Positions 1 through 5,860 of a DNA stretch of 15,574 bases are shown in pieces (within the stretch, counting starts at the first letter, position 1; each line of letters opens with the position of its first letter). The translations under genes were made by a program, and so were the position numbers. The stretch covers positions 1 through 15,574 of the forward strand of contig JAXDAH010000078.1 of the NCBI GenBank assembly GCA_034679905.1. The letters run 5' to 3'. Under the pieces are notes generated by a model, which saw only the letters and a list, made by a program, of their open reading frames with translations, did no database searches and was not told the DNA's origin. Origin of the DNA: JASEFH01 sp034679905. GTDB lineage: Archaea; Halobacteriota; Methanomicrobia; Methanomicrobiales; JACTUA01.

Positions 1-29
1 AGGGGGAGGGGGCGCACCCCCCTCCCCCT
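1..29. repeat. Perfect G/C-tract inverted repeat at window edge
   Basis: Positions 1-12 (two runs of five G, each preceded by A) pair perfectly with 18-29 across a 5-nt loop, giving a 12-bp stem that may continue outside the window. On the minus strand a T5 run (37-33) precedes it, so it could end the minus-strand operon at 309-1249 or a plus-strand gene outside the window. A second pyrimidine run follows at 38-48. Its role is inferred. Confidence 0.5.
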
Positions 30-308
30 TCAAAAACTCCCTCCCCCATGATGCGATAGCCTCAAGGGGAAAGTGCTCGTAGCATGAGCTGCTTCATAGA
101 ATTGGTCCCCTATTCCGAAACGGCAGCCGAAGGCCATCCTGTCCGATATCCGAACTCCCCGGCCGGTGCTCTCACGAAGAGGGCTTATCGTACCCGTGGG
201 GGTAGCACAGGGGAGGGGGCTTTTGCCCTCTGCCTGATATCGTCGGCGATAAAGCGGCGTCGGAGAGGGAATTGCTATGGCAAACTGCCGCCTATATGGG
301 ATCGACCT
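30..308. other. Non-coding stretch downstream of the ART-like operon
   Basis: I recognise no gene here. The plus-strand open frame from 84 reads into the antisense of the small gene at 309-533 and has no family-like composition. The only structure seen is an imperfect hairpin at 214-231 with a TTTT loop and one G-T pair. It could be a 3' end signal for the minus-strand operon, but no long T tract follows it. Confidence 0.4.
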
Positions 309-533
309 TCAGGATCTGCGCTGCCCGCTCTTCGGCTCTCCCTCTTCTGACCGCCGGGCCTCTCCGCGCTCCGTCTCCCGCGGCCCTGCCGGCCTTTCGG
401 TTCCTGTCACCTGCAGGTCGCCGCTCTCCCAGAAGAACCGCTCGCGGTGCTCCTGCCGCTCGATCCCGGCCGCCTCCAGGATCGCGTCCACCGTCCTCGC
501 GGCATCGATCGTCCCTTCACTCCGACGCATCAT
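309..533 (-). CDS. Small charged protein coupled to the ART-like gene
   Basis: This encodes 74 residues that I do not recognise. Its start codon overlaps the stop of the upstream ART-like gene (an ATGA overlap at 533-530), which strongly suggests translational coupling and supports a real gene. Residues 1-40 look able to fold, with a helical stretch around DAARTVDAILEAAG followed by an aromatic EHRERFFWESGD segment. Residues 45-74 are low-complexity Arg, Glu, Gly and Ser, probably disordered. There is no signal peptide, membrane segment or cysteine motif. Position directly behind a possible toxin-type enzyme makes an accessory or immunity role conceivable, but that is inference only. A second in-frame ATG at 530 could be the true start, changing the protein by one residue. 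Confidence 0.55.
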   Translation of the reverse strand: MMRRSEGTIDAARTVDAILEAAGIERQEHRERFFWESGDLQVTGTERPAGPRETERGEARRSEEGEPKSGQRRS

Positions 534-1249
534 GTGCTCCTCCCTCTGGCCTTTCTCCGTCTCTGCCCTTCTGCAGACTCCCGCCCGATACGCATGAGGG
601 TGACGGTACGGTCCCCCAGAGACGCCTCTTCCGTGCTGCGGATCCGCCAGGCGGTGTTTCGAGGGTAGACCACCTCGCAGTCGCTCCCGCCGATATACAG
701 GGCGGTCTCCCCCACGGCGCAGGGGGCAGCGAAGACCAGTCCGGGCGCCGCAGCTCGATGGATGCTCTCCGTCAGGACATCCATCCTTGCCGTGAAGGGC
801 TGGTAGCCGGCATCTTCGACCCTCTCGCCGCCGCTGCGCACAATCTCCAGCACGGCCGCGGCATCCGGGCCGGCCATGCCCCTGAACAACTGCGGCTCGC
901 TCCCGCCCTGGAGCGCCCGAATCCGATCGACCGACTCTCTATCCAGCCTCGATCTGTAGATGGCCGAATCCAGCGCCCGGACATAGGCCCGCATCTCGGT
1001 GCGGTACTCCGGAGGCAGCTGCCCCGCGTCCCGGATGTAAGCGTTGATCCCGTGGCCGGAGCGGATCCACTCCAGGATCGCCTCCGTCTCCCTGTTCGAG
1101 AGGTCTTTTCTCGCTGCCCAGAACACCATCTCGCGTCTACCTGCCGGGTTTAGATTCGCCGATCCGGCATTTAACCGTATGAGATTCGAGATGGAGGTCT
1201 GCTGGATGGCATCTCGCTCGCGATGGTCCAGGATACCCCTGGTCTGCAT
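530..1249 (-). CDS. ADP-ribosyltransferase-like protein
   Basis: This 239-residue soluble protein resembles the ADP-ribosyltransferase (ART) fold, whose members move ADP-ribose from NAD+ to a target. Residues 60-123 follow the usual order: helix EWIRSGHGINAYIRD (about 60-74), then a helical region ending in LFRGM (121-125). R123 sits where R-S-E enzymes keep the NAD-binding arginine. GYQPFTA (148-154) sits where the STS motif is expected, and DCEVVYPRNTAWRI (190-203) resembles the 'ExE then LPRGTRF' strand, with D-C-E instead of E-x-E. The altered STS and ExE mean activity is uncertain. No secretion signal is visible. Residues 1-40 have no recognisable domain. A TATA-like box lies at 1299-1309 and a GGGGATC purine tract precedes the ATG. 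It is the first gene of a two-gene unit. The family call rests on motif order alone and is moderately sure. Confidence 0.6.
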   Translation of the reverse strand: MQTRGILDHRERDAIQQTSISNLIRLNAGSANLNPAGRREMVFWAARKDLSNRETEAILEWIRSGHGINAYIRDAGQLPPEYRTEMRAYVRALDSAIYRSRLDRESVDRIRALQGGSEPQLFRGMAGPDAAAVLEIVRSGGERVEDAGYQPFTARMDVLTESIHRAAAPGLVFAAPCAVGETALYIGGSDCEVVYPRNTAWRIRSTEEASLGDRTVTLMRIGRESAEGQRRRKARGRST

Positions 1250-1298
1250 GGGCTCGATCCCCTGTCAGAGTCTGGGGTCGAAAGAATCCAGGAACCTT

Positions 1299-1309
1299 CA
1301 ATATAATCC
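1299..1309 (-). promoter_or_regulatory. TATA-like promoter of the ART-like operon
   Basis: The minus strand reads GGATTATATTG. A start about 27 nt further on (around 1277) gives a leader of about 28 nt that contains the GGGGATC ribosome-binding sequence before the ATG at 1249. Confidence 0.5.
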
Positions 1310-1370
1310 AAAAGGGCCGTTCATGCCGGAAATTTGATGCTCTCTGGAGACCTCGGCATCGCGGGGGCCC

Positions 1371-1604
1371 TCATCTCCGGAAGCGGCCGCAGGAGTAGTA
1401 GATATGAAGCACCAGCACGATCAGGAACGGACCCCAGAGGAGGAAGTGGATCTGCTGGGAGAGCGCTCTGTCCATCAGGCCCAGCGTCAGGGGCCGTATC
1501 AGCCACGGTTCCGTGATCCCGAACCCGCTCAGAAGAAAGAGCAGGGTCAGCGCGAAGAGCACCCAGGAGACCAATCTCCGGGGGGTGATCCGCACCCGAT
1601 CCAT
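1371..1604 (-). CDS. Two-helix membrane protein, possible heme/redox partner
   Basis: This 77-residue protein has a basic N-terminus, a membrane helix at about 11-28 and a second at about 52-72. The second helix carries His53 and His67, 14 residues apart, a spacing suited to heme ligation from one helix. The pattern resembles half of a DUF4405/cytochrome b561-type membrane domain. It starts 4 nt after the stop of the MsrP-like gene, with a GGTG ribosome-binding sequence before the ATG at 1604. A longer reading from 1691 would overlap the upstream gene and lacks a ribosome site, so I prefer 1604. By analogy with the MsrP-MsrQ pair, where MsrQ is a heme membrane subunit passing electrons to MsrP, it may be a minimal electron-delivery or anchor subunit. 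That role is inferred; MsrQ itself is much larger. Confidence 0.65.
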   Translation of the reverse strand: MDRVRITPRRLVSWVLFALTLLFLLSGFGITEPWLIRPLTLGLMDRALSQQIHFLLWGPFLIVLVLHIYYSCGRFRR

Positions 1605-1608
1605 CTCT

Positions 1609-2334
1609 TCACCGCCTCTCACGGAAGTACCGGTCGATGCTCCCGTTGTTCGCGTATCCCCGGCTCTCATAGTAGCCGCGGTAGTTCTCATCGTCGGAGA
1701 CCTCGATCCTCGTTACCCACTTGATCCACTTATAACCCCAGCGGTCCTCGGCCACGAGCTGGAAGGGGAATCCACGCTCTGGCGGGAGGGTGACGTTGTT
1801 CATGGCATAGGCCAGGAGGATATCGCGGTCCTCGATGTAGGCGAGGGGAAGAGAGGTGGAGTAGCCGTCCTCGGCGTAGAATATGACCGTATCCGCCCCT
1901 GGTTTCACTCCCGCCTCCTGCAAAAGATCTGAGACCCGCACTCCTTCCCAGAGGATCGTGACCTCCCAACCCTCCACGCAGTAGAGGGTGACCACCCTGC
2001 GGTAGCGGGGGAACCGCTCCAGGACCGCATCGTAGGAGTACACCGCTCCGTTCACCACCTGGCCGTCGATGGTCAGGGTATAGGTACTCGCGTTCAGATA
2101 CGGGGTCCCGTGGATCGAATTCTCACGGAGATCCGCAATCGAGGAGAGCTGCTCTCCCTGGTACTCCCGCACCTCCACGGAAGCTAGTTCCCTGACTTTC
2201 GATTCCCTTGCCGTCAATTCGAGAGTGTAGAGGATACCGATAGCAGCGATCAGCAGGATGACAACGATCAGGCCCGTGCGGCGGGTTATGTGCAGGAAAA
2301 CACCTCCTGTTCCTCCCGGTAGCTGGTGATGCAT
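1609..2334 (-). CDS. Sulfite oxidase/MsrP-like molybdopterin oxidoreductase
   Basis: This protein of up to 241 residues belongs to the sulfite oxidase-type molybdopterin family (oxidoreductase molybdopterin-binding domain). The motif VVTLYCVEGWEV places the molybdenum-ligand cysteine at C119, and the later stretches YSTSLPLAYI and MNNVTLPPERGFPFQLVAEDRWGYK fit the family core. A single hydrophobic segment at 21-37 follows TRRTGLI, a twin-arginine-like pattern, so the enzyme probably faces outside the membrane, anchored or Tat-exported. It lacks the C-terminal dimerisation domain of true sulfite oxidases, so it is closer to MsrP/YedY or to archaeal short forms. Likely substrates are sulfoxides or oxyanions; the substrate is not readable from sequence. 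It pairs with the two-helix protein at 1371-1604. The start is uncertain: ATG at 2334, or a CTG at 2295 behind a strong AGGAGGTG. Confidence 0.8.
   Translation of the reverse strand: MHHQLPGGTGGVFLHITRRTGLIVVILLIAAIGILYTLELTARESKVRELASVEVREYQGEQLSSIADLRENSIHGTPYLNASTYTLTIDGQVVNGAVYSYDAVLERFPRYRRVVTLYCVEGWEVTILWEGVRVSDLLQEAGVKPGADTVIFYAEDGYSTSLPLAYIEDRDILLAYAMNNVTLPPERGFPFQLVAEDRWGYKWIKWVTRIEVSDDENYRGYYESRGYANNGSIDRYFRERR
2301..2308 (-). promoter_or_regulatory. Strong internal ribosome-binding site deciding the MsrP-like start
   Basis: The minus strand reads AGGAGGTG, a near-perfect archaeal Shine-Dalgarno, followed after 5 nt by an in-frame CTG at 2295. It lies inside the longest reading frame, 26 nt after the ATG at 2334. 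Confidence 0.4.
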
Positions 2335-2348
2335 GACACCTCGGTGCT

Positions 2349-2355
2349 CTTAAAT
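2349..2355 (-). promoter_or_regulatory. Candidate TATA box for the MsrP-like pair
   Basis: The minus strand reads ATTTAAG. A start about 27 nt downstream would fall near 2325, inside the longest reading frame and beyond the ATG at 2334. This supports the later start at 2295 if the box is real. Confidence 0.35.
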
Positions 2356-2642
2356 GCACTGCAGCTCACGAAGGGGCGGTGCTGCGGGTGGATGTTTCTG
2401 CAGCCGATCCTGACGATTCTGCCTGTGGGGGTATCCCTCCCCGTGCCCCTGATCATACGGCAGGAGATCCTCCACAGGCGGTATACTGCCTTCTCTCCAG
2501 ATGCGCTCGAGATTCCCTCGCGGATTCGCACTTTGAATAAGAACTAGACGGCTATCCAGCCACCTGCATGCGAGCATCCCGTTCGGCGTCGACTGTCATC
2601 CCCATTCCAGGGGTAGTTTCGATCCAGGGGCTTATCCCGCTG
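2356..2642. other. Divergent intergenic region without a recognised gene
   Basis: This lies between the MsrP-like gene and the first binding protein. Short open frames exist on both strands but match no family I know and have no convincing ribosome site. A TCCAGGGG octamer occurs twice near 2607 and 2625. No tRNA or long stem is visible. Confidence 0.35.
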
Positions 2643-2651
2643 TTTAACAAA
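2643..2651 (+). promoter_or_regulatory. TATA-like promoter of the ABC importer operon
   Basis: TTTAACAAA lies about 40 nt ahead of the ATG at 2685, predicting a short leader of roughly 12 nt with no Shine-Dalgarno. An inverted repeat, TACGG (2659-2663) and CCGTA (2670-2674), sits between the box and the start codon and could be an operator. Confidence 0.4.
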
Positions 2652-2684
2652 TGCTAAATACGGGGGGCTCCGTACTGTTCAAAC

Positions 2685-3479
2685 ATGAACAGGAAAGTTC
2701 TATTTCCGGTTCTGGTGCTCATGGTGGTAGTGGCAGCCCTCGTCGCGGGCTGTGCCAGCACGCAGACAGAGACCCCACCCCAGACGACGGCGCCCCAGCA
2801 GAAGGCACTGGTCGTCGGTATCGACGGCGAGTATCCTCCCTACAGCTACGTCAATCCGAACGGCAGCGTTGCGGGATTCGACGTGGACTCGATGCGCTGG
2901 ATCGCCGAGAAGAAAGGGCTCGAGGTCACCTTCCAGCCGACCGCCTGGGATGGGATCATCCCTTCGCTCGTTGCGGGTAAGATCGACCTCATCTACTCCG
3001 GCATGACGATCACCGAGGAGCGGGCCCAGCAGGTGAACTTCAGCATCCCCTACTGGCAGGTGAACCAGACCGTCTCCATCCACAACGACACCTCCTTCAG
3101 CATGGACGACTTCAACGCCGGCACCCTGAAGGTGGGCGCCCAGCGGGGCACGACGGGAGCGATGTGGGTCGAGGAGAACCTGATCGAGAAGGGCCTGATG
3201 GCGGAGGACCGGCTGGTGCTCTACGACAGCTTCCCGCTCGCCGCCACCGACCTGCAGAACAAGCGCGTGGATGCGATCATCTATGACAAGCCTCCGATGC
3301 TCGATGCGATCGCCGGCAAGCCCCTGCACATCATCGGCGAGATCGATACGGGAGAGCTCTACGGGGTCGCCGTCCGCAAGACCGATCCCGCGCTCCTGGC
3401 GACTATCAACGAAGGGCTCACCGAGCTGATGGCGGACCCCTACTGGGAGGAGCTGAAGCAGAAGTACGAGATGGCGTAA
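2685..3479 (+). CDS. Polar amino acid ABC transporter substrate-binding lipoprotein
   Basis: This 264-residue extracellular solute-binding protein of family 3 captures a polar or charged amino acid outside the cell and delivers it to the membrane permeases. The N-terminus has a hydrophobic signal and lipobox LVAGC with the lipidated cysteine at C23, then a Thr/Gln/Pro linker (24-40). The two-lobed binding domain spans 41-264: VVGIDGEYPPYSY opens it, GFDVDSMRWIAEKKG follows, and YSGMTITEER (104-113) carries the arginine that usually binds the ligand carboxylate. The second lobe holds KVGAQRGTTGAMW (149-161) and Asp201 in IIYDKPP. It is the first gene of the operon, about 125 nt ahead of the permease. 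It is strikingly similar to the lipoprotein at 7080-7892. The family is sure; the substrate is not readable. Confidence 0.93.
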   Translation: MNRKVLFPVLVLMVVVAALVAGCASTQTETPPQTTAPQQKALVVGIDGEYPPYSYVNPNGSVAGFDVDSMRWIAEKKGLEVTFQPTAWDGIIPSLVAGKIDLIYSGMTITEERAQQVNFSIPYWQVNQTVSIHNDTSFSMDDFNAGTLKVGAQRGTTGAMWVEENLIEKGLMAEDRLVLYDSFPLAATDLQNKRVDAIIYDKPPMLDAIAGKPLHIIGEIDTGELYGVAVRKTDPALLATINEGLTELMADPYWEELKQKYEMA

Positions 3480-3484
3480 AGCCC

Positions 3485-3525
3485 CTTCTCCCGTTCTGGA
3501 GAAGAAAATAACAAGACATATTTTT
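3485..3525 (+). terminator. Hairpin and T-tract between binding protein and permease
   Basis: CTTCTCC (3485-3491) pairs with GGAGAAG (3498-3504) over a 6-nt loop, and TTTTT follows at 3521-3525. It starts 6 nt after the stop of the binding protein. It could be a partial terminator or a 3' stabilising element that makes binding protein more abundant than the membrane subunits. Confidence 0.5.
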
Positions 3526-3604
3526 CCTTCCCCACAACACCATTACTATCGATCTCTCCGCTTCGGCCCCTGGAGTGCCGGGAGATTGCCATGGAGACGA
3601 ATGC

Positions 3605-4282
3605 ATGGATGTTTTTGAGATCCTTTCCATCTGGACCCCGTATCTATTGACCGGCATCGGCGTCACCCTGGGGCTGGTGGGCATCGCGCTCGTCATCGGG
3701 GTGACACTCGGTCTACCCATGGCCCTGGCGCAGGTGTATGGCGGATGGCCGATCCGGGCCGTCACCGCTGCCTACGTCTGGTTCTTTCGCGGCCTGCCCA
3801 TCCTGGTGCTGCTCTTCCTCTTCTACTTCGGCATCTTCCCCGCGATCGGCCTGCAGGATCTCTCTGCCTTCGTGGTGGGAGCGGTGGTGCTCGGGCTCCG
3901 CGGGGCCGCCTACCAGTCCCAGATCTTCCGCGGGGCGATCCAATCCATCGGGGAGGGGCAGATGGTCGCCGCCATGTCTCTCGGGATGCCCCGCGGCACC
4001 GCGATCCGCTCCGTCATCCTGCCGCAGGCAGTCCGCATCGCGCTGCCCGGCTGGTCCAACGAGTACCCGGAGATCCTGACCGACTCCGCTGTATGCTACG
4101 CGATCGGCGTGGCCGAACTCCTCACGCGGACCTCCCAGATCGTGGCGCAGACCTACGTGACCATTCCTATCTACCTGGTGTGTGCGGTCATCTTCATCCT
4201 GTTGAACTACGCCGGCATGCGGGCGATCACCTACGCGGAGAGAAGGATCGCCATTCCCGGTTTTGCGGCGACGGAGGGCTAG
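3605..4282 (+). CDS. Amino acid ABC transporter permease (first)
   Basis: This 225-residue inner-membrane permease belongs to the HisM/GlnP family and forms half of the amino acid channel. About five membrane helices are visible (roughly 12-42, 56-78, 85-105, 155-178, 186-206). The cytoplasmic coupling loop that contacts the ATPase is EGQMVAAMSLGM...ILPQAVRIALPG (117-149), the EAA motif. The segment after it reads EILTDSAVCYAIGVAEL, with Thr in place of the usual Lys before the D/S pair. I chose ATG at 3605, preceded by GGAG at a spacing of 8 nt, over a GTG at 3575 with no ribosome site. The ATPase gene begins 5 nt after the stop. Family and role are sure; the substrate follows the binding protein. 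Confidence 0.92.
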   Translation: MDVFEILSIWTPYLLTGIGVTLGLVGIALVIGVTLGLPMALAQVYGGWPIRAVTAAYVWFFRGLPILVLLFLFYFGIFPAIGLQDLSAFVVGAVVLGLRGAAYQSQIFRGAIQSIGEGQMVAAMSLGMPRGTAIRSVILPQAVRIALPGWSNEYPEILTDSAVCYAIGVAELLTRTSQIVAQTYVTIPIYLVCAVIFILLNYAGMRAITYAERRIAIPGFAATEG

Positions 4283-4287
4283 ATCCA

Positions 4288-5049
4288 ATGGGCGATAACA
4301 GCTGTATTCTGCGGGTGGAGGACATCCACAAGACATTCGGGGACAAGGAGATCCTGCGAGGGGTCTCCTTTGAGGTGCACAAGGGAGAGACCAAGGTCTT
4401 CATCGGCCCATCGGGAACGGGGAAGAGCACGCTGCTTCGCTGCATCAACCAGCTCACCCCGCCCGATCGGGGCAGGGTCTGGCTGCACGGGGATGAGGTG
4501 ACCAACTGCGGCCACCGCATCCACCACTACCGCCAGCGGATCGGCATGGTCTTCCAGAACTTCTTCCTCTTCGACCACCTGACAGCACTGCGGAACGTGG
4601 AGATCGCGCTTCTCAAGGTGAAGAAGATGGACACGAAGGCGGCCCGGGAGAAGGCCCTCTACGAACTCCGCCAGGTGGGGATGGAGGAGTGGGCGGACCA
4701 CTACCCGGCCGAACTCTCCGGCGGGCAGGCGCAGCGGGTCTCCATCGCGCGGGCGCTCGCCATGGACCCCGATGTGATCATGTTCGACGAGCCGACGTCC
4801 GCGCTCGACCCGGAGCTGACCCGTGAAGTGCTGGAGGTGATGAAGAAGCTGGCGCGGCAGGGGATGACGATGCTCGTGGTCACGCACGAGATGGGATTTG
4901 CCTGCTCGGTCGCGACCGAGATCCTGTTCATGGAGAAGGGCAGGATCGTGGAGCAGGGTTCGCCGAACGAGCTCCTGTACGATCCGCGGTTCACGCGGGC
5001 GAAGGGTTACCTGAACCAGTTCACGGACGTCTTGGAGCGGAGGGCGTAG
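4288..5049 (+). CDS. Amino acid ABC transporter ATP-binding protein
   Basis: This 253-residue cytoplasmic ATPase of the GlnQ/HisP group powers the importer. All hallmarks are present: Walker A GPSGTGKS (40-47), Q-loop glutamine Q90 in GMVFQNFFLF, signature LSGGQAQR (143-150), Walker B VIMFDE (163-168), D-loop SALDPE (171-176) and switch histidine H200 in VVTHEM. Length is typical. The start at 4288 has GGAGG at 4273-4277, partly within the upstream stop region, which suggests coupled translation with the first permease. A longer upstream reading in this frame would overlap the whole permease and is not real. The next gene starts at the base after the stop codon. Confidence 0.96.
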   Translation: MGDNSCILRVEDIHKTFGDKEILRGVSFEVHKGETKVFIGPSGTGKSTLLRCINQLTPPDRGRVWLHGDEVTNCGHRIHHYRQRIGMVFQNFFLFDHLTALRNVEIALLKVKKMDTKAAREKALYELRQVGMEEWADHYPAELSGGQAQRVSIARALAMDPDVIMFDEPTSALDPELTREVLEVMKKLARQGMTMLVVTHEMGFACSVATEILFMEKGRIVEQGSPNELLYDPRFTRAKGYLNQFTDVLERRA

Positions 5050-5736
5050 ATGGACACGGCGGCCTACTTCTCCGTGGTCCTCGGGCCGGCGCTCGTCAAG
5101 GGGCTCTGGACCACGCTCGCGCTCATCGCCTGGACCGCCCCGTTCGGCCTCCTGCTCGGGACGGGAATCGCGGTCGGGCGGCAGTACGGCGGCCCAATCC
5201 TCTCCCGCCTCTGCAGGGCTTACGTCGTCTTCATCAAGGGCACTCCGCTCCTCCTCCTGCTCTTCATCCTCTACTTCGGACTGCCCTCGATCGGGATCAC
5301 CTTCAGCGCCTTTGTGGCCTCGGTGCTCGGGTTCGTCCTCTGCAACGCGGCGTACAACTCGGAGTACATCCGCGGCGGCATCAAATCAGTAAAAGAGGGC
5401 CAGATCACCGCCGCCCAGGCCCTCGGGATGACCCGGATGCAGTCCGTGCGGGAGATCGTGCTCCCCCAGGCGCTGCGGCGGGCGATCCCCGGGCTCTCGA
5501 ACGAGTTCATCTACCTGATCAAATACTCCTCGCTCGCCTACATGATCACGCTGATCGAGCTGAGCGGAGCGGGGAAACTGGCAGCGACGAAGTACTTCAC
5601 CTACACCGAGACGTTCCTGGCGATCGGGATGGTATATCTCGTGCTCGTCTCGATCACCACCCTCGCCGTGCACCTCCTGGAGAAGAGAGTCTCCATCCCC
5701 GGCATGCTCAACGGTAAGAGCCGGGCAACCCTGTAG
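5050..5736 (+). CDS. Amino acid ABC transporter permease (second)
   Basis: This 228-residue HisM/GlnP-family permease is paralogous to the one at 3605-4282. It has about five helices (roughly 18-44, 57-80, 85-104, 155-170, 187-210), and the EAA loop EGQITAAQALGM...EIVLPQALRRAIPG spans 117-148. Here the following segment is the standard form, LIKYSSLAYMITLIEL, keeping the lysine that the first permease lost. The ATG follows the ATPase stop directly (5047-5049 TAG, 5050 ATG), with GGAGGGCG in the end of the ATPase gene as ribosome site. The two permeases probably form a heterodimer with two copies of the ATPase. It is the last gene of the operon. Family confidence is high. Confidence 0.93.
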   Translation: MDTAAYFSVVLGPALVKGLWTTLALIAWTAPFGLLLGTGIAVGRQYGGPILSRLCRAYVVFIKGTPLLLLLFILYFGLPSIGITFSAFVASVLGFVLCNAAYNSEYIRGGIKSVKEGQITAAQALGMTRMQSVREIVLPQALRRAIPGLSNEFIYLIKYSSLAYMITLIELSGAGKLAATKYFTYTETFLAIGMVYLVLVSITTLAVHLLEKRVSIPGMLNGKSRATL

Positions 5737-5766
5737 ACGGACTCTCCTGCCCCTTTTCACGACCGT

Positions 5767-5781
5767 GCGTGCCTGGCACGC
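5767..5781. repeat. Perfect 15-nt palindrome between convergent genes
   Basis: GCGTGCC-T-GGCACGC lies 31 nt after the permease stop and 80 nt after the end of the minus-strand transporter gene. A second palindrome, GTGGGCCCAC, is near 5824. Either could mark the convergent 3' ends, but no T tract accompanies them. Confidence 0.35.
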
Positions 5782-5860
5782 CCGCCCATCTCTCAAGATA
5801 GCCGCCATCCTCGCCACCCGCGGGTGGGCCCACGGCGGCGGTACCTATTCGAACCCGGAT

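Noticed and set aside
272..1153. 293-residue plus-strand open frame
   Set aside because: It is antisense to the ART-like gene, rich in Arg, Pro and Ser as expected from a shadow frame, and has no family resemblance or ribosome site.
2350..2577. 75- and 81-residue minus-strand frames in the intergenic region
   Set aside because: They have no ribosome site, no recognisable domain and overlap each other; kept as non-coding.
3745..4287. N-terminal extension of the ATPase frame over the first permease
   Set aside because: The real ATPase begins with MGDNSCILRVEDIHKTFG at 4288. The earlier part is an out-of-frame reading of the permease.
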